64,000 nt of DNA, taken from an uncultured Christensenellaceae bacterium. GTDB lineage: Bacteria; Bacillota; Clostridia; Christensenellales; UBA3700. Both the position numbers and the translations under genes were made by a program. A model generated the notes under the pieces. That model saw only the letters and a program-made list of their open reading frames with translations, had not been told where the DNA came from and searched no databases. Each line of letters opens with the position of its first letter. Position 1 is the stretch's first letter. This document shows, in pieces, positions 48,954-58,557 of this stretch. The stretch covers positions 1 to 64,000 of the forward strand of contig CALWGZ010000003.1 of assembly GCA_944380285.1 (NCBI GenBank), read 5' to 3'.

Positions 48954-51194
48954 ATGGACGAAAACAAATACCGCGAAGAGATGTCAAAAGTGCAGATGTC
49001 CGACCAAAAAAAAGCGGAGATCAAGCGCAATATTTACTTTTCGACCCGCAAAGAAAAAGCCGCCGTGCGCGCTCCGCGCAAAAAAATGTCACGCGGCAAG
49101 AAGGCGGCGATTGCCGTCACGCTTTCTGTTTTTGTAGTCGTTGCGATCGGCGTAGGACTGCTGTCGCCAAATCTCTTTGATTTATTCGATATAAATTCGC
49201 CGATGTCGGCTCAAGAACACGCATATATTTCCAATAGGGTTGAGAACGCGCAATATCTGCCCAACACCGAGATTTTGGCGGGGATCACGGGTGAGACTTC
49301 GTCAGAACTTTCGCTGGCGAGCCAAGATCATGACTATGGCGAACATCCCGACGCCGATTCGGCATACCATGAAGCGTATATCGTTGACGATGATGTTTTG
49401 AATTTCGATTTGGACGGATATAACGCCCTCAACGATCAGCTCGCATTCATCAGCTCGACATCGTACCTCAGTGATACCGACATTTATGAGATCAAAAATC
49501 AAATCGAGGTCGTCATGACAATCATTCCTGGGTACGATCAATGGTTTATGTTTGATCTGGATCTTACAAGAAATTATAAACCATACAACGAGTTGACACA
49601 TTCTTACTATAGACTGTCATACGATGAAGAATCGTCGTATATCCACATGCAAATGCTGTCCGGATTTTCGACGTCGGATATTTATTCAAAAAAACTAAAT
49701 ATGTTGATCAGCGGAAGCTCGGCTTTCACCAATATCAGAAACTTCTTCGACGTAAAATACTATTACAATGAAGAGGGCAAAGAGGTGGTCGACTGCACCG
49801 TGATAACATATCTCAAGCTCGGGATGACCTACTATCCTCTCATGTATCAGCGCATGACGAATGTCAAAGACACTTCGCTGACAAAGTATGCTGTCTGTTA
49901 TATGAGGGAGTACGAGTTGGTCGATACGGTCGAGCAACAAGAATCTAACAATGCGTACGGCTCAGACAGTGCATATGATACCGACGCGGTCTATCCTCGC
50001 GGGATCAATCATTTGTATATCCAGCTCAATTACGACTCGGCGGATAATATAACTTTGTTGAAAACCGAACATTCGGTGGGCGACATTCATAACGGCGACC
50101 CGGACCTCACATCTCTTACTTTTTATCAAAAAAGCGTCGATGAACTAAACTATATCAATATGGGCTGGGACAACTCCGGTAAACGTGACTCTTGGTCTCT
50201 TCATCCATACAACGATCTGAATTATGATTATGAGATCGAGCGTGAAGATATATTTGATACGTTCACCAAAGTCATGCCGCTTAGAAAATCATATTGTTGC
50301 GATGATTGTCTGCGGAACCGCATTTCCGCGGATGGGGTGTTTGTCGATTGCAAACACGTCGGATTTATTTATGACGAGACTTATCGCAATGACAACATCG
50401 TCGCTGCCAACGATCCTAACAACGGTATGTTCAAAGATATCGACTTGGCGTATGCTTCGATCGGCGATACCTACAACAGATTTGCCGACGCACTTGCGTC
50501 GGAGACAAATTACGCTCTGACCGAACACGAAAAGTTCTCATTTGAAAATTCGGTAAACGAATTCATCTACGCGATAGCCGGGGAGATGTATGACGAAGCG
50601 CTCGAATTCGATTACCGCAAGCTTGAATACGACACCAATTATTGGAACAGGACATGGGTAAAGCTGCCGAATGCGATCAATATTTTGCGCGAGCATTATC
50701 TCGTCATAGACGATCTCGAGAACACTACAACGTACTCTCCCGATCTCGTCGAATACAGCGCAAGCGGCATCGTCGACGGCACACCGTACGATCCCGACAA
50801 GCAATATTACGTTTCGCTTGCCGCGGTCGATCACATGGACATTGAAGAGTATGTCATTCTCGATTCCGCTCCGGTAGATCCGTCCACGCGAACCTTTGTG
50901 CTGAACGGCGCGATCGCATCGCAAGATATCATGACGGCGATCATAGACGCTTTCGGTCCAAGTTTGAAAAAAGATGACGTCTATGAAATTTGCTTGCTTG
51001 TAACAGAGCCGGATGAAGACGGCAATTTGATCTCGTGCGGAACAGTTCAAAATTTGCTTGTTTCAAATCCTCCCGACTTCAGTTTGTATATCGGCGAGAC
51101 GCATCACTTGAAGATGGACGACGGCGGTTATTACGGCTACTATATGAGTGTTTCGACATTCAGCGATATCGGCATAGTGATCACAAGAGCATAG
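48954..51194 (+). CDS. Large single-pass membrane protein, probable anti-sigma partner or ECF-regulated surface protein
   Basis: A 746-residue protein. Residues 1-50 are charged and cytoplasmic (EEMSKVQMSDQKKAEIK resembles the start of anti-sigma proteins in Clostridia). Residues 51-70 are a membrane helix (AAIAVTLSVFVVVAIGVGLL). The remaining roughly 675 residues are extracellular, rich in Tyr, Asp, Asn and Ser, without recognised domains. GAGGAGG lies before ATG 48954, three bases after the sigma gene. Codons are more AT-rich than in housekeeping genes. Function of the outer domain is unknown. Confidence 0.7.
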   Translation: MDENKYREEMSKVQMSDQKKAEIKRNIYFSTRKEKAAVRAPRKKMSRGKKAAIAVTLSVFVVVAIGVGLLSPNLFDLFDINSPMSAQEHAYISNRVENAQYLPNTEILAGITGETSSELSLASQDHDYGEHPDADSAYHEAYIVDDDVLNFDLDGYNALNDQLAFISSTSYLSDTDIYEIKNQIEVVMTIIPGYDQWFMFDLDLTRNYKPYNELTHSYYRLSYDEESSYIHMQMLSGFSTSDIYSKKLNMLISGSSAFTNIRNFFDVKYYYNEEGKEVVDCTVITYLKLGMTYYPLMYQRMTNVKDTSLTKYAVCYMREYELVDTVEQQESNNAYGSDSAYDTDAVYPRGINHLYIQLNYDSADNITLLKTEHSVGDIHNGDPDLTSLTFYQKSVDELNYINMGWDNSGKRDSWSLHPYNDLNYDYEIEREDIFDTFTKVMPLRKSYCCDDCLRNRISADGVFVDCKHVGFIYDETYRNDNIVAANDPNNGMFKDIDLAYASIGDTYNRFADALASETNYALTEHEKFSFENSVNEFIYAIAGEMYDEALEFDYRKLEYDTNYWNRTWVKLPNAINILREHYLVIDDLENTTTYSPDLVEYSASGIVDGTPYDPDKQYYVSLAAVDHMDIEEYVILDSAPVDPSTRTFVLNGAIASQDIMTAIIDAFGPSLKKDDVYEICLLVTEPDEDGNLISCGTVQNLLVSNPPDFSLYIGETHHLKMDDGGYYGYYMSVSTFSDIGIVITRA

Positions 51195-51268
51195 TCTATA
51201 TTTAGAGGGGTAAAAGCGCGGTCGTCGAAGCAAAAGCGGCGGCTGAGCTTTTGTCTTGGCGATATCCG

Positions 51269-51297
51269 TTGCCAAACATCGTGAGGTGTGATACAAT
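51269..51297 (+). promoter_or_regulatory. proC promoter
   Basis: TTGCCA (51269-51274), 17 bases, TACAAT (51292-51297) with TGA before it. A GAGGT ribosome site follows at about 51305. Confidence 0.7.
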
Positions 51298-51314
51298 AGT
51301 CGGCGAGGTAGTTT

Positions 51315-52109
51315 ATGAGCGATTTCAAATTCAAATTGGGTTTTGTGGGTTCGGGCAATATGGCTCAGGCGATCGTGCACGGCGTATTGTCGTTCGGCAT
51401 GCTCGCAAAGAGCGATATCGTCATGTCCAACACTTCGGGCAATTCTCCGATCGACGGCGTCGAATGCACTGTCGACAACGGCTATGTCACGGCAAACAGC
51501 GAATATCTCGTGCTTGCGGTCAAGCCGCAAGTCTTCAAGAGCATTGCCGCTTCGCTCCGTCCGGTAAACTCGGCGGCGGTCGTCAGCATCATGGCGGGCT
51601 TGAAGTCCGAGGTCGTCGCAAGCGCGCTCGGCATTTGCGGCAACATCATCAGGGTCATGCCGAATACGCCTTCAAAGGTCGGTATGGGCGCGACCGCGAT
51701 CGCCGAAAATCATTGCTCGTGCGAGAGCAACGCATTCTGCCGCAAGATGTTCGAGAGCGTAGGCTCGACGGTCTATGTCCCCGAAAAGGACTTCGACGCG
51801 GTGACCTGCGTCAGCGGCAGCGGACCCGCATACGTCTTTTACTTCATCAAAGCGATGACCGAGGGCGGCATAGCAAACGGGCTTTCGCCCGAGGTCGCGA
51901 AAAGCCTCACTCTCGCGACCGTCGCCGGCGCGTGCAAACTCGCCGAAATGTCCGACGACAGCCTTGACACCCTGATCGACAAGGTCTGCTCAAAGGGCGG
52001 TACGACCATTCAGGCGATAGACGCGTTCCGCAACGCAAATATGGACAAGATCGTCATCGACGGGATGACCGCGTGCCGCAGGCGCAGCGAGGAGCTGGGC
52101 AAGGCATGA
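51315..52109 (+). CDS. proC: Pyrroline-5-carboxylate reductase
   Basis: A 264-residue enzyme for the last step of proline synthesis. The NAD(P)-binding LGFVGSGNMAQAIVHG opens it; LAVKPQVFK, RVMPNTPSKVGMG and the C-terminal VSGSGPAYVFYFIKAMTEGG and SKGGTTIQAI blocks are typical. Confidence 0.95.
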   Translation: MSDFKFKLGFVGSGNMAQAIVHGVLSFGMLAKSDIVMSNTSGNSPIDGVECTVDNGYVTANSEYLVLAVKPQVFKSIAASLRPVNSAAVVSIMAGLKSEVVASALGICGNIIRVMPNTPSKVGMGATAIAENHCSCESNAFCRKMFESVGSTVYVPEKDFDAVTCVSGSGPAYVFYFIKAMTEGGIANGLSPEVAKSLTLATVAGACKLAEMSDDSLDTLIDKVCSKGGTTIQAIDAFRNANMDKIVIDGMTACRRRSEELGKA

Positions 52110-52564
52110 AAAGGGTAGATATCTATACGGACGGCGCTTGCTCGGGCAATCCCGGCGCAGGCGGATGGGCGGCGATACTCATCTATAACGGCGTAGAAAA
52201 GGAGATCAGCGGCTACAACCGCGAGACGACCAACAACCGCATGGAACTGTTTGCTGTCATCCAAGGACTCAAACAGCTCAATCAACAATGCGATGTGACC
52301 GTCTATTCCGACTCCGCATACGTCTGCAACGCCTTTCTCGAAGGCTGGATCGACGATTGGATCGCCGCCGATTGGAAGCTCAAAGGCGGTAAAGGACAGG
52401 TCAAAAACGCCGATCTTTGGAAGATGTTACTGCTCGAATGCGGCCGCCACAAAGTCAAATTTGTCAAGGTCAAAGGGCACGCCGACAACGTGCACAACAA
52501 CAGGTGTGACAAGCTGGCGACCGGAGAGATCGCCAAGGCGTCCAAAAATATCGATACCATTTGA
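52106..52564 (+). CDS. rnhA: Ribonuclease HI
   Basis: A 152-residue enzyme degrading RNA in RNA-DNA hybrids. All four acidic catalytic residues are in place: YTDGACSGNPG (Asp), NRMELFAVI (Glu), VYSDSAYV (Asp) and NRCDKLA (Asp). The ATG overlaps the proC stop (ATGA). Confidence 0.95.
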   Translation: MKRVDIYTDGACSGNPGAGGWAAILIYNGVEKEISGYNRETTNNRMELFAVIQGLKQLNQQCDVTVYSDSAYVCNAFLEGWIDDWIAADWKLKGGKGQVKNADLWKMLLLECGRHKVKFVKVKGHADNVHNNRCDKLATGEIAKASKNIDTI

Positions 52565-52569
52565 AGATC

Positions 52570-52591
52570 GCCGCCTTCGGGCGGCTTTTTT
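52570..52591 (+). terminator. Intrinsic terminator after rnhA
   Basis: GCCGCC-TTCG-GGCGGC followed by six T. Confidence 0.92.
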
Positions 52592-52636
52592 GTAGTATTT
52601 TGAACGCTCCGCGCAAATACTATATTGCGAGGGAAT

Positions 52637-53665
52637 ATGTCTAAGATCGCAAAAACGGGCGGAGCAGTTGTCGTAGCGGCGGCATGTCTTGTCGCCGTGC
52701 ATTTTTTGTCGGCTCTGTATCGCTCGCCGCAAGTGGAGACGTGGCAAGTCTATGTCGGATTTGCTCTGATCGCGGCTGTCGTCATAGCCGAGATAGTCGG
52801 CTTGATCGCAGGCGCAGACTTTTTACGCAAGGCGGCGCTCGTCGGCTCGTTGGCGGTTGCGGCGATAGCAGCCGCGTACGTCGCCGCGATCGAATACGGC
52901 TGGATAAAATATTTCGAAGACACCGACTCTTTGCTCGAATTGATACGGCGATACGACTCGTACGCCGTCCTCATCTTTGTCGCCGTCCAATTTGCGCAGG
53001 TCACGATCCTGCCGCTGCCGGCAACGCTGACTACGATCGCGGGCTTTACCGTTTTCGGAGTGGGCGAAACGCTGTTGTATTCTTCGGCGGCTATCATCGC
53101 AGGCTCGATGGTGGCTTTCGCGGCAGGCAGAACGTTCGGAGTGCGCCTTGCAGTGTGGCTTTGCGGAGCTAAATCGGTCGCCAAATACAGAGAATTGCTC
53201 AAAGGCAGAGAGACATTGTTGCTCTATGCGATGTTTTTGCTGCCCATCTTCCCGGACGACCTGCTTTGCGTGATCGCCGGGCTCGGCTCGATGTCTTATC
53301 GCTCGTTCGGCGTCATGATGTTGATCACGCGCCCGGTCGGCGTGCTGTGGACCGCCGCGGTATATAAGGGCGCGGTCAATATTCCCGCAAATGCCGCAGG
53401 CATTGCGGTGTGGGCGGCGATCGCGCTCGTAACTGTTGCCGTGTTCGCTGTTCTTTACAAATACGGTGAAAAGATAAGCGAAAAACTCGCGAATGTAGCG
53501 GCAATAGTGCAATCAAAGCTGCCGCACAAACCGACAAAACCGCGCAACGGCGTATTGCGTGACGATCAGATCGCCGAAAGCATTTCCGCCGTGGACGCGT
53601 CTGCCAAACGCCTCATCGTCGACGTGACAGCAAAACAAAAGCCGCCCGAAGGCGGCGATGTTTAG
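52637..53665 (+). CDS. TVP38/TMEM64 (VTT domain) membrane protein
   Basis: A 342-residue protein with about six to seven membrane helices. The VTT/DedA-like core is seen in LPATLTTIAGFTVFGVGETL, AAGRTFGVRLAVWLCG and LLPIFPDDLLCVIAGLGSMS. Members of this superfamily help move or scramble phospholipids. The ATG at 52637 is preferred over a TTG at 52625 because GAGGG is correctly placed. The last codons (QKPPEGGDV) coincide with the terminator of the convergent gene. Confidence 0.85.
   Translation: MSKIAKTGGAVVVAAACLVAVHFLSALYRSPQVETWQVYVGFALIAAVVIAEIVGLIAGADFLRKAALVGSLAVAAIAAAYVAAIEYGWIKYFEDTDSLLELIRRYDSYAVLIFVAVQFAQVTILPLPATLTTIAGFTVFGVGETLLYSSAAIIAGSMVAFAAGRTFGVRLAVWLCGAKSVAKYRELLKGRETLLLYAMFLLPIFPDDLLCVIAGLGSMSYRSFGVMMLITRPVGVLWTAAVYKGAVNIPANAAGIAVWAAIALVTVAVFAVLYKYGEKISEKLANVAAIVQSKLPHKPTKPRNGVLRDDQIAESISAVDASAKRLIVDVTAKQKPPEGGDV
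53632..53656 (-). terminator. Terminator of the PadR-type gene, inside the VTT coding end
   Basis: On the minus strand GCCGCC-TTCG-GGCGGC is followed by TTTTGTTTTG. It lies within the last codons of the plus-strand VTT gene. Confidence 0.75.
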
Positions 53666-55125
53666 CTGACGTGATAGCGCCGAGTCCTGTACAGCACGTT
53701 GTATATGAGCAATGCCGCAGGGATGTCGAGCAAGAACAATATCGGAATGACGATCGGCTTGACCGAGGTGATCGGGGAGTCGATCTGCGCGCCGAACACA
53801 AAGAAGCCCAAACAAATTATCAATATCAATGCGTTGAGCATGAATATCAACGAGTTGATCAAAGACGAACGCAAACTGAAATTCGCCTTGGAGCGTTTGA
53901 GCGGGTCGACAAGCCAATTGACCAGACCGAACACCGGGAAGAGAAGTCCTATCCCGAGAAACAGGAAGAGATAGCCCACCGATGTCGACGGAGAAGTCAT
54001 GCGGAATGTCGCAAAATACGCGATCAAGACCTCGACCGCATAGAGAGCATACGCAAACAGCGAGCAATCGCGCAGCAATCTGCCCGAATAGTAGTAGTTG
54101 TTGATGTAGAACTCGCTTGTGTTCTTCTTGATGTAAGGGCGGATCGTGTAGCCCTCCGCAGCGTAGCGTGTGCGCAGCTCGTTGAGTGAAACAAAACCGA
54201 ATTGATCGGCAGACACGTCATATTTGCTGCGGTCAGCCGAGCCTGTATATTCGCGAACATCGTTTTTCGGAGCGCTGTAAATGCTGTCAAAGCTGGTGAT
54301 GTAATTTACGCCCGCCTCTTCGTCGCGCATGTCAAACACGGGCGCAGCCTGCTTCGTCGGGCGTTCCTGCTCGGGCTGACGGTACGAATCGCGCGAGGGA
54401 GCGGTTTGGGCAGGTCTCTCGGGCGCAGGTTGCACGTCTTCGCGCGGCTCTTCCTGCTTGGGTCTGAATATGTCGAGGATGCTGCCGTAACTCGACGAAC
54501 TTTCTGTGCGGACGGGCTCTTGACGAGCCTCTTCGACAGGTTCGGGGCTGGGCTGCTCCTCTGTCGGCTCTATAGCAGGTGAGTCGTCGATCTCCGGCTG
54601 AGGCTCGGGCTGAGAGTAATATTCCGCCGATCGAGCGTCGGCAAGATCGTCTTGTACAGGCTGAGAGACGTCATCCGGCTCGGACAACGAAGCCAAATAC
54701 TCCGCGTAAGAGTGCGGATTGCGCTGACGCTTAGTCATCGGACGATAGGCGGTAGGATCGAACGGGGGAATGCTGTTCGGATCAAATTCTTTGTCCGACA
54801 GCAAATTGTCGATTATCGTGCGGCTGAACTCCCATTGCACCTGATCGCTTTCGAGGAAAGCTCTGCCTTCGGGCTGCAGGGAATAGTAGACGCGTTGCGC
54901 GCCGTTTGAAACGTCGCCTTTGTAGGAGCGGATGTAGCCGAGCTTTTCCAACCTTTTGAGACAGCTGTAAAGAGTGGGCTGTTTGAGCATATACAGCCCC
55001 TTGCTCTTTTCCTTGATCTCGTTCAAAATTTCATAGCCGTACTTATCCTCGTCGCAAAGCGATCTAAGGATGATGGTGTCCACATGGGAACGTATCAGGT
55101 CTATGTTTACGTTGGAAGCGTCCAT
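53662..55125 (-). CDS. PadR-type winged-helix regulator fused to a membrane domain
   Basis: A 487-residue protein. Residues 1 to about 95 are a PadR winged helix (LRSLCDEDKYGYEILNEIKE, LKQPTLYSCLKRLEKLGYI, RVYYSLQPEGRAFL). Residues about 110-290 form a disordered linker rich in Pro, Glu, Ser and Gln. A polar stretch with LNELRTRYAAEGYTI follows, and residues about 355-478 hold four hydrophobic helices (FAYALYAVEVLIAYF, YLFLFLGIGLLFPVFGLV, LIFMLNALILIICLGFFVF, IVIPILFLLDIPAALLIY). PadR proteins are normally small and soluble, so this looks like a membrane-tethered regulator. AGGAG lies nearby upstream of the ATG at 55125. Confidence 0.8.
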   Translation of the reverse strand: MDASNVNIDLIRSHVDTIILRSLCDEDKYGYEILNEIKEKSKGLYMLKQPTLYSCLKRLEKLGYIRSYKGDVSNGAQRVYYSLQPEGRAFLESDQVQWEFSRTIIDNLLSDKEFDPNSIPPFDPTAYRPMTKRQRNPHSYAEYLASLSEPDDVSQPVQDDLADARSAEYYSQPEPQPEIDDSPAIEPTEEQPSPEPVEEARQEPVRTESSSSYGSILDIFRPKQEEPREDVQPAPERPAQTAPSRDSYRQPEQERPTKQAAPVFDMRDEEAGVNYITSFDSIYSAPKNDVREYTGSADRSKYDVSADQFGFVSLNELRTRYAAEGYTIRPYIKKNTSEFYINNYYYSGRLLRDCSLFAYALYAVEVLIAYFATFRMTSPSTSVGYLFLFLGIGLLFPVFGLVNWLVDPLKRSKANFSLRSSLINSLIFMLNALILIICLGFFVFGAQIDSPITSVKPIVIPILFLLDIPAALLIYNVLYRTRRYHVS

Positions 55126-56013
55126 ATCTTCTCCTTGTATCTATGATACAACACTTTGGAGATATAGTCAAACAATAGCGCATATTTACAAAATAATTAT
55201 TTTGAAAAGCGCACAAAATTATTATCGATTAAGATGATTTCCATAACAATATCGCAAAATTGAGTAACAAAAGAGTATTATCTCGATATAAGGTGAAAAT
55301 TCAAAAAATGCGAGATCAACTTTGCGGATAATAATCGATAAGGGGTCTGAAGAATGGAAGACGAAGAAAGTGTTAGGAGCGCGAAGTGCAAAATACCATC
55401 AAAAGATATGTCCATATGCAGTGACCGAGAGAAGATGTAAGACCGGCATGAGCGCTCACATTGCAGGTCGAAAACAGACCGATCCACATTCGCAATGCGG
55501 TTGTATTGCAGAGCAATGATCGCAGACAAATAATCATACTGTAAGCCTGTACGCGTATGCGCAATAAGTGCTCCTTCGATTCAACGCCTTTTGTACGCAA
55601 TAAACTGTAAAGCGGGCGGTGTAACATATTGTTAAAAATGTCTGCACAAACCGTTGATTTTGCTATTATTGACCGTTTCAAGAGCATAATATTGTTTATT
55701 ATATATAGAAGGATCGCGGGGGAGTACACGAAATGCAAAGATAAGATCATATCGGACATATCCGCTGTCGGTACGGCACGAGCGGCAGTAGATCGGTATA
55801 ATTGACTTCAAAGAGCACGAAACATTGACGGGGAGCGCTGTCAAACACATGTTCGCATTTACATAACGTCGCCAATCTGCGCAAATTAACATCGCGAACT
55901 ATTCCTGCGCCGATCGAAGTCGATATTTTCGCAACACTCCGATCGCTCTTGCAGTTGTTTGTGATGAAAATCTGACAAAATTCGCGGGTGGAGATGTGTT
56001 TTTGTACCTTGCT

Positions 56014-56049
56014 TATTTATTCGCAAAACGATAGCTTTGCGAATAAATA
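56014..56049. repeat. Perfect 14-bp inverted repeat
   Basis: TATTTATTCGCAAA (56014-56027) and TTTGCGAATAAATA (56036-56049) around ACGATAGC. No T-run follows either arm directly, so a terminator is doubtful. Confidence 0.6.
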
Positions 56050-56099
56050 GCGCAAAATAATTTCAAATAAGGTTAATTTTTGAAATAATTTGCCGAATT

Positions 56100-56370
56100 T
56101 TAGCCATATAAAGTCTCATGAATGATTTCGTCGTGTTTGAGATCTTTGCATGCGGCTTCGATTTGTATCGACGTACTTTGCATGTATCCATGATCGATCA
56201 TTTTTTGAGTTAGACCGACGCGCTTATAACCGATCGAAGTCTGCCGTCGTATTTGTCGCGATCATATGATGATTTCGTCATTTTAGCATCGACGCGAAAT
56301 CCTTGCTCGAAAAATCGTATTTCGCTATGCGCAAGATCTCGTTACGTTCGTATTCCGAGCGTTTCAACAT
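56100..56370 (-). pseudogene. Frame-broken remnant of a small gene
   Basis: On the minus strand an ATG at 56370 opens LKRSEYERNEILRIAKYDFS and stops after 30 codons. In a shifted frame further on, a coherent stretch reads GYKRVGLTQKMIDHGYMQST, continues for about 24 more residues and ends at a TAA (56100-56102). Both parts are hydrophilic and protein-like. A stop and a frameshift separate them. The parent family was not recognised. Confidence 0.35.
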
Positions 56371-57133
56371 GGTTTTTGCTCATTACCACGTCCTATGAGG
56401 TTTAGTTTCTTGCGATCATGATGTCACTTAGATCTTGCCGCTTGATTTGCAAAATTCCATTGCATTTCAGTCAGTCGCACGGCATCTGTCTGTTTGTTTG
56501 ACATTGCTTATGAGCTTCGCTTGTTCGACTTGTAGACCTTTCTGCGTTTTGAACAAATATTTACCTATCGGATGCGCCTTGCAACGGATCCGGCGTCTTA
56601 TTTATCTGTTGATTGCATTTTAAGTATATAAAGCCTTTTCTTGACGTTGATGGTCAGCGACAATGACTTGACGCACCGCCCAATATCAAATGAGCGCGTT
56701 CGCTGCCTGATCGTTTATCGTTTTTGCAGCTTTCGATTGCATTTTGCATCGAAAATCGATCGATGGCGCTTTGACAACTCAATTTGCACACCTTTGGACA
56801 TAATTCGTGTCCGTAAACGCATGAATTATTGTTCGCAATGCTCTTTTCTTCAAAAATTTTCAAAAAATGGCTCTGCGCATAAACACGCTTGCGTGAAATT
56901 TGTGTTTGTAAACGCACGAATTAATGTTCGGCTTGTTTTGCTTGTAAAATAGTGAGACGATCACGCAAAAAACGGCAACTATTAGCAACTCAAACACTCA
57001 TGTGCATATTATGTGTCTGTTATTCGCCGAATTTTTGTTCGCATCGGAAAATGCGCGCCTATTTCGATTTTGTGATGTTTTGCGAATGTTTGTTCAAAAT
57101 TTCAGTGAATCTTTTCGCAAAATACAAAAATAC

Positions 57134-57162
57134 TTGCCATATTTTGCAGTGCGTGTTATCAT
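57134..57162 (+). promoter_or_regulatory. Recombinase promoter, predicted leaderless
   Basis: TTGCCA (57134-57139), 17 bases, TATCAT (57157-57162); the ATG at 57169 follows after six bases and no ribosome site is present. Confidence 0.65.
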
Positions 57163-57168
57163 TGAATT

Positions 57169-58221
57169 ATGAAAAAGACCGACTATTTTGAACAACGAAA
57201 CATCGACAATACGCTCAAATTGCGTGAGATCAGGCGCGATTTGCCCAAGTTTTGCGACGAATTTTTTATCGGTATCGAAAATCGAACGACGCCGCTGACG
57301 AGGCTGGAATATGCGTACGATCTCAGGATATTTTTCTACTATCTTTTCACCGAAACCCGCGAATTTCAAAGCTATGACGTGTCGAATTTCGGAGTCAAAC
57401 AACTTGACGAAGTCACGACTTCGCAAATAGAATCCTTTCTCGAATTCCTCAATTACTACGAGTTCGAAGGCACGACCTATTCGAACACCGTCAAGACAAA
57501 GGCGCGAAAATTGTCGACGATCAAATCGTTTTTCAAATATTTTTACAACAAAGACGCTATCGACTCCGATCCCGCGTCAAAGGTGCTTACGCCGAAATTG
57601 CACGAAAAACCGATAATCCGCCTCGAAGTCGACGAGGTCACGCGCCTCTTGGACAGCGTGGACAGCGGCGAAGGACTCGGTACGCGCCAAGCGGCGTTCC
57701 ACGAAAAGACGAGATTGCGCGATCTTGCGATCATGACGCTCTTTCTCGGCACGGGCATCCGTATCAGCGAGCTGGTCGGACTTGACGTGGACGATCTCGA
57801 TTTCAACGTCAACGGATTCAAGATCACGCGCAAAGGCGGCTCGCAGACGATCCTGTATTTTTCGGATGAAGTCGCGGACGCTCTGCTCGCCTGGCTGGAC
57901 GAGCGCGCAAAGTACGAAGAACTCGACGAAGTGCCGGCGCTGTTCGTGTCGCTCCAAAAAAAGCGCATGTCGGTGCGCAGCGTCGAGCTTTTGGTCAAAA
58001 AATACGCGCAAATCGTGACGCCGCTCAAAAAGATCACCCCGCACAAGCTGCGCAGCACTTACGGCACCGAACTTTATCGCGAGACAGGCGACATCTATGT
58101 CGTCGCCGAAGTGCTCGGACACAAGGACATCAACACTACAAAACGGCATTACGCCGCGATCAGCGACGATATAAAACGCGACGCCGCCCGAAAAGTCATC
58201 TTGCGCGACCCCAAAAATTGA
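57169..58221 (+). CDS. Tyrosine recombinase, XerC/XerD-like
   Basis: A 350-residue integrase-family protein. The N-terminal SAM-like DNA-binding domain spans about 15-140. The catalytic domain has Arg in TGIRISELVGLD (near 197), His/Arg in TPHKLRSTYGT, His in LGHKDINTT and the nucleophile Tyr in KRHYAA. No excisionase or att repeats are nearby, and the next genes are lexA and mutSL, so a chromosomal or housekeeping Xer-like role is as likely as a mobile element. Confidence 0.85.
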   Translation: MKKTDYFEQRNIDNTLKLREIRRDLPKFCDEFFIGIENRTTPLTRLEYAYDLRIFFYYLFTETREFQSYDVSNFGVKQLDEVTTSQIESFLEFLNYYEFEGTTYSNTVKTKARKLSTIKSFFKYFYNKDAIDSDPASKVLTPKLHEKPIIRLEVDEVTRLLDSVDSGEGLGTRQAAFHEKTRLRDLAIMTLFLGTGIRISELVGLDVDDLDFNVNGFKITRKGGSQTILYFSDEVADALLAWLDERAKYEELDEVPALFVSLQKKRMSVRSVELLVKKYAQIVTPLKKITPHKLRSTYGTELYRETGDIYVVAEVLGHKDINTTKRHYAAISDDIKRDAARKVILRDPKN

Positions 58222-58224
58222 ACG

Positions 58225-58257
58225 ATTGCCGTCCTTAGTGACGGCAATATCATTTTT
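58225..58257 (+). terminator. Intrinsic terminator after the recombinase
   Basis: ATTGCCGTC and GACGGCAAT around CTTAGT, followed by ATCATTTTTT. Confidence 0.8.
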
Positions 58258-58501
58258 TGCGGCAAGCCTGTGTCTCGTCTTGCGGTAAAATTGCTGTCAA
58301 GCGACCCGCTCCATATTTTTTATCATTATTATATACTTCGCCGCAAAAGCGTTTTGAGAGGCAATTTCTATCGTTTCGAGTTAAAAGTTTTGTCAAGTGT
58401 TTGAGCCGATTTTTTGAATAAGATCGTATAGTTTGCATCGTTAGGTCTGCAAAAACAATAAAAAACATCGACAAAATTGTATATTATTTTCGGCAAAAGT
58501 A

Positions 58502-58530
58502 TTGCAAAATGCGAACATATGTGCTAAAAT
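58502..58530 (+). promoter_or_regulatory. lexA promoter with LexA-like operator in the spacer
   Basis: TTGCAA (58502-58507), 17 bases, TAAAAT (58525-58530). CGAACATATGTGC at 58512-58524 lies between them and matches the Gram-positive LexA box (GAAC, four bases, GTTC) except for one base in the right half. Autorepression is expected. Confidence 0.65.
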
Positions 58531-58557
58531 GTGAACGTATAGGAGAGAGATTTGCAT

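Larger units (their letters stand above)
55126..57133. other. 2-kb gene-poor AT-rich region
   Basis: Short frames occur on both strands but none has a ribosome site with a recognisable protein. Items seen: a perfect 14-bp inverted repeat at 56014-56049, a frame-broken remnant at 56100-56370, and two degenerate 32-base direct repeats at 56804-56835 and 56899-56930 (five differences, period 95). The rest shows nothing supportable. Confidence 0.6.

Noticed and set aside
56641..56952. 103-codon plus-strand frame in the AT-rich spacer
   Set aside because: The translation looks random, overlaps degenerate direct repeats, and has no ribosome site.
57169..58221. Integrase of a prophage or genomic island
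   Set aside because: No phage genes, excisionase, tRNA target or flanking repeats are nearby; an Xer-like chromosomal recombinase is equally consistent.
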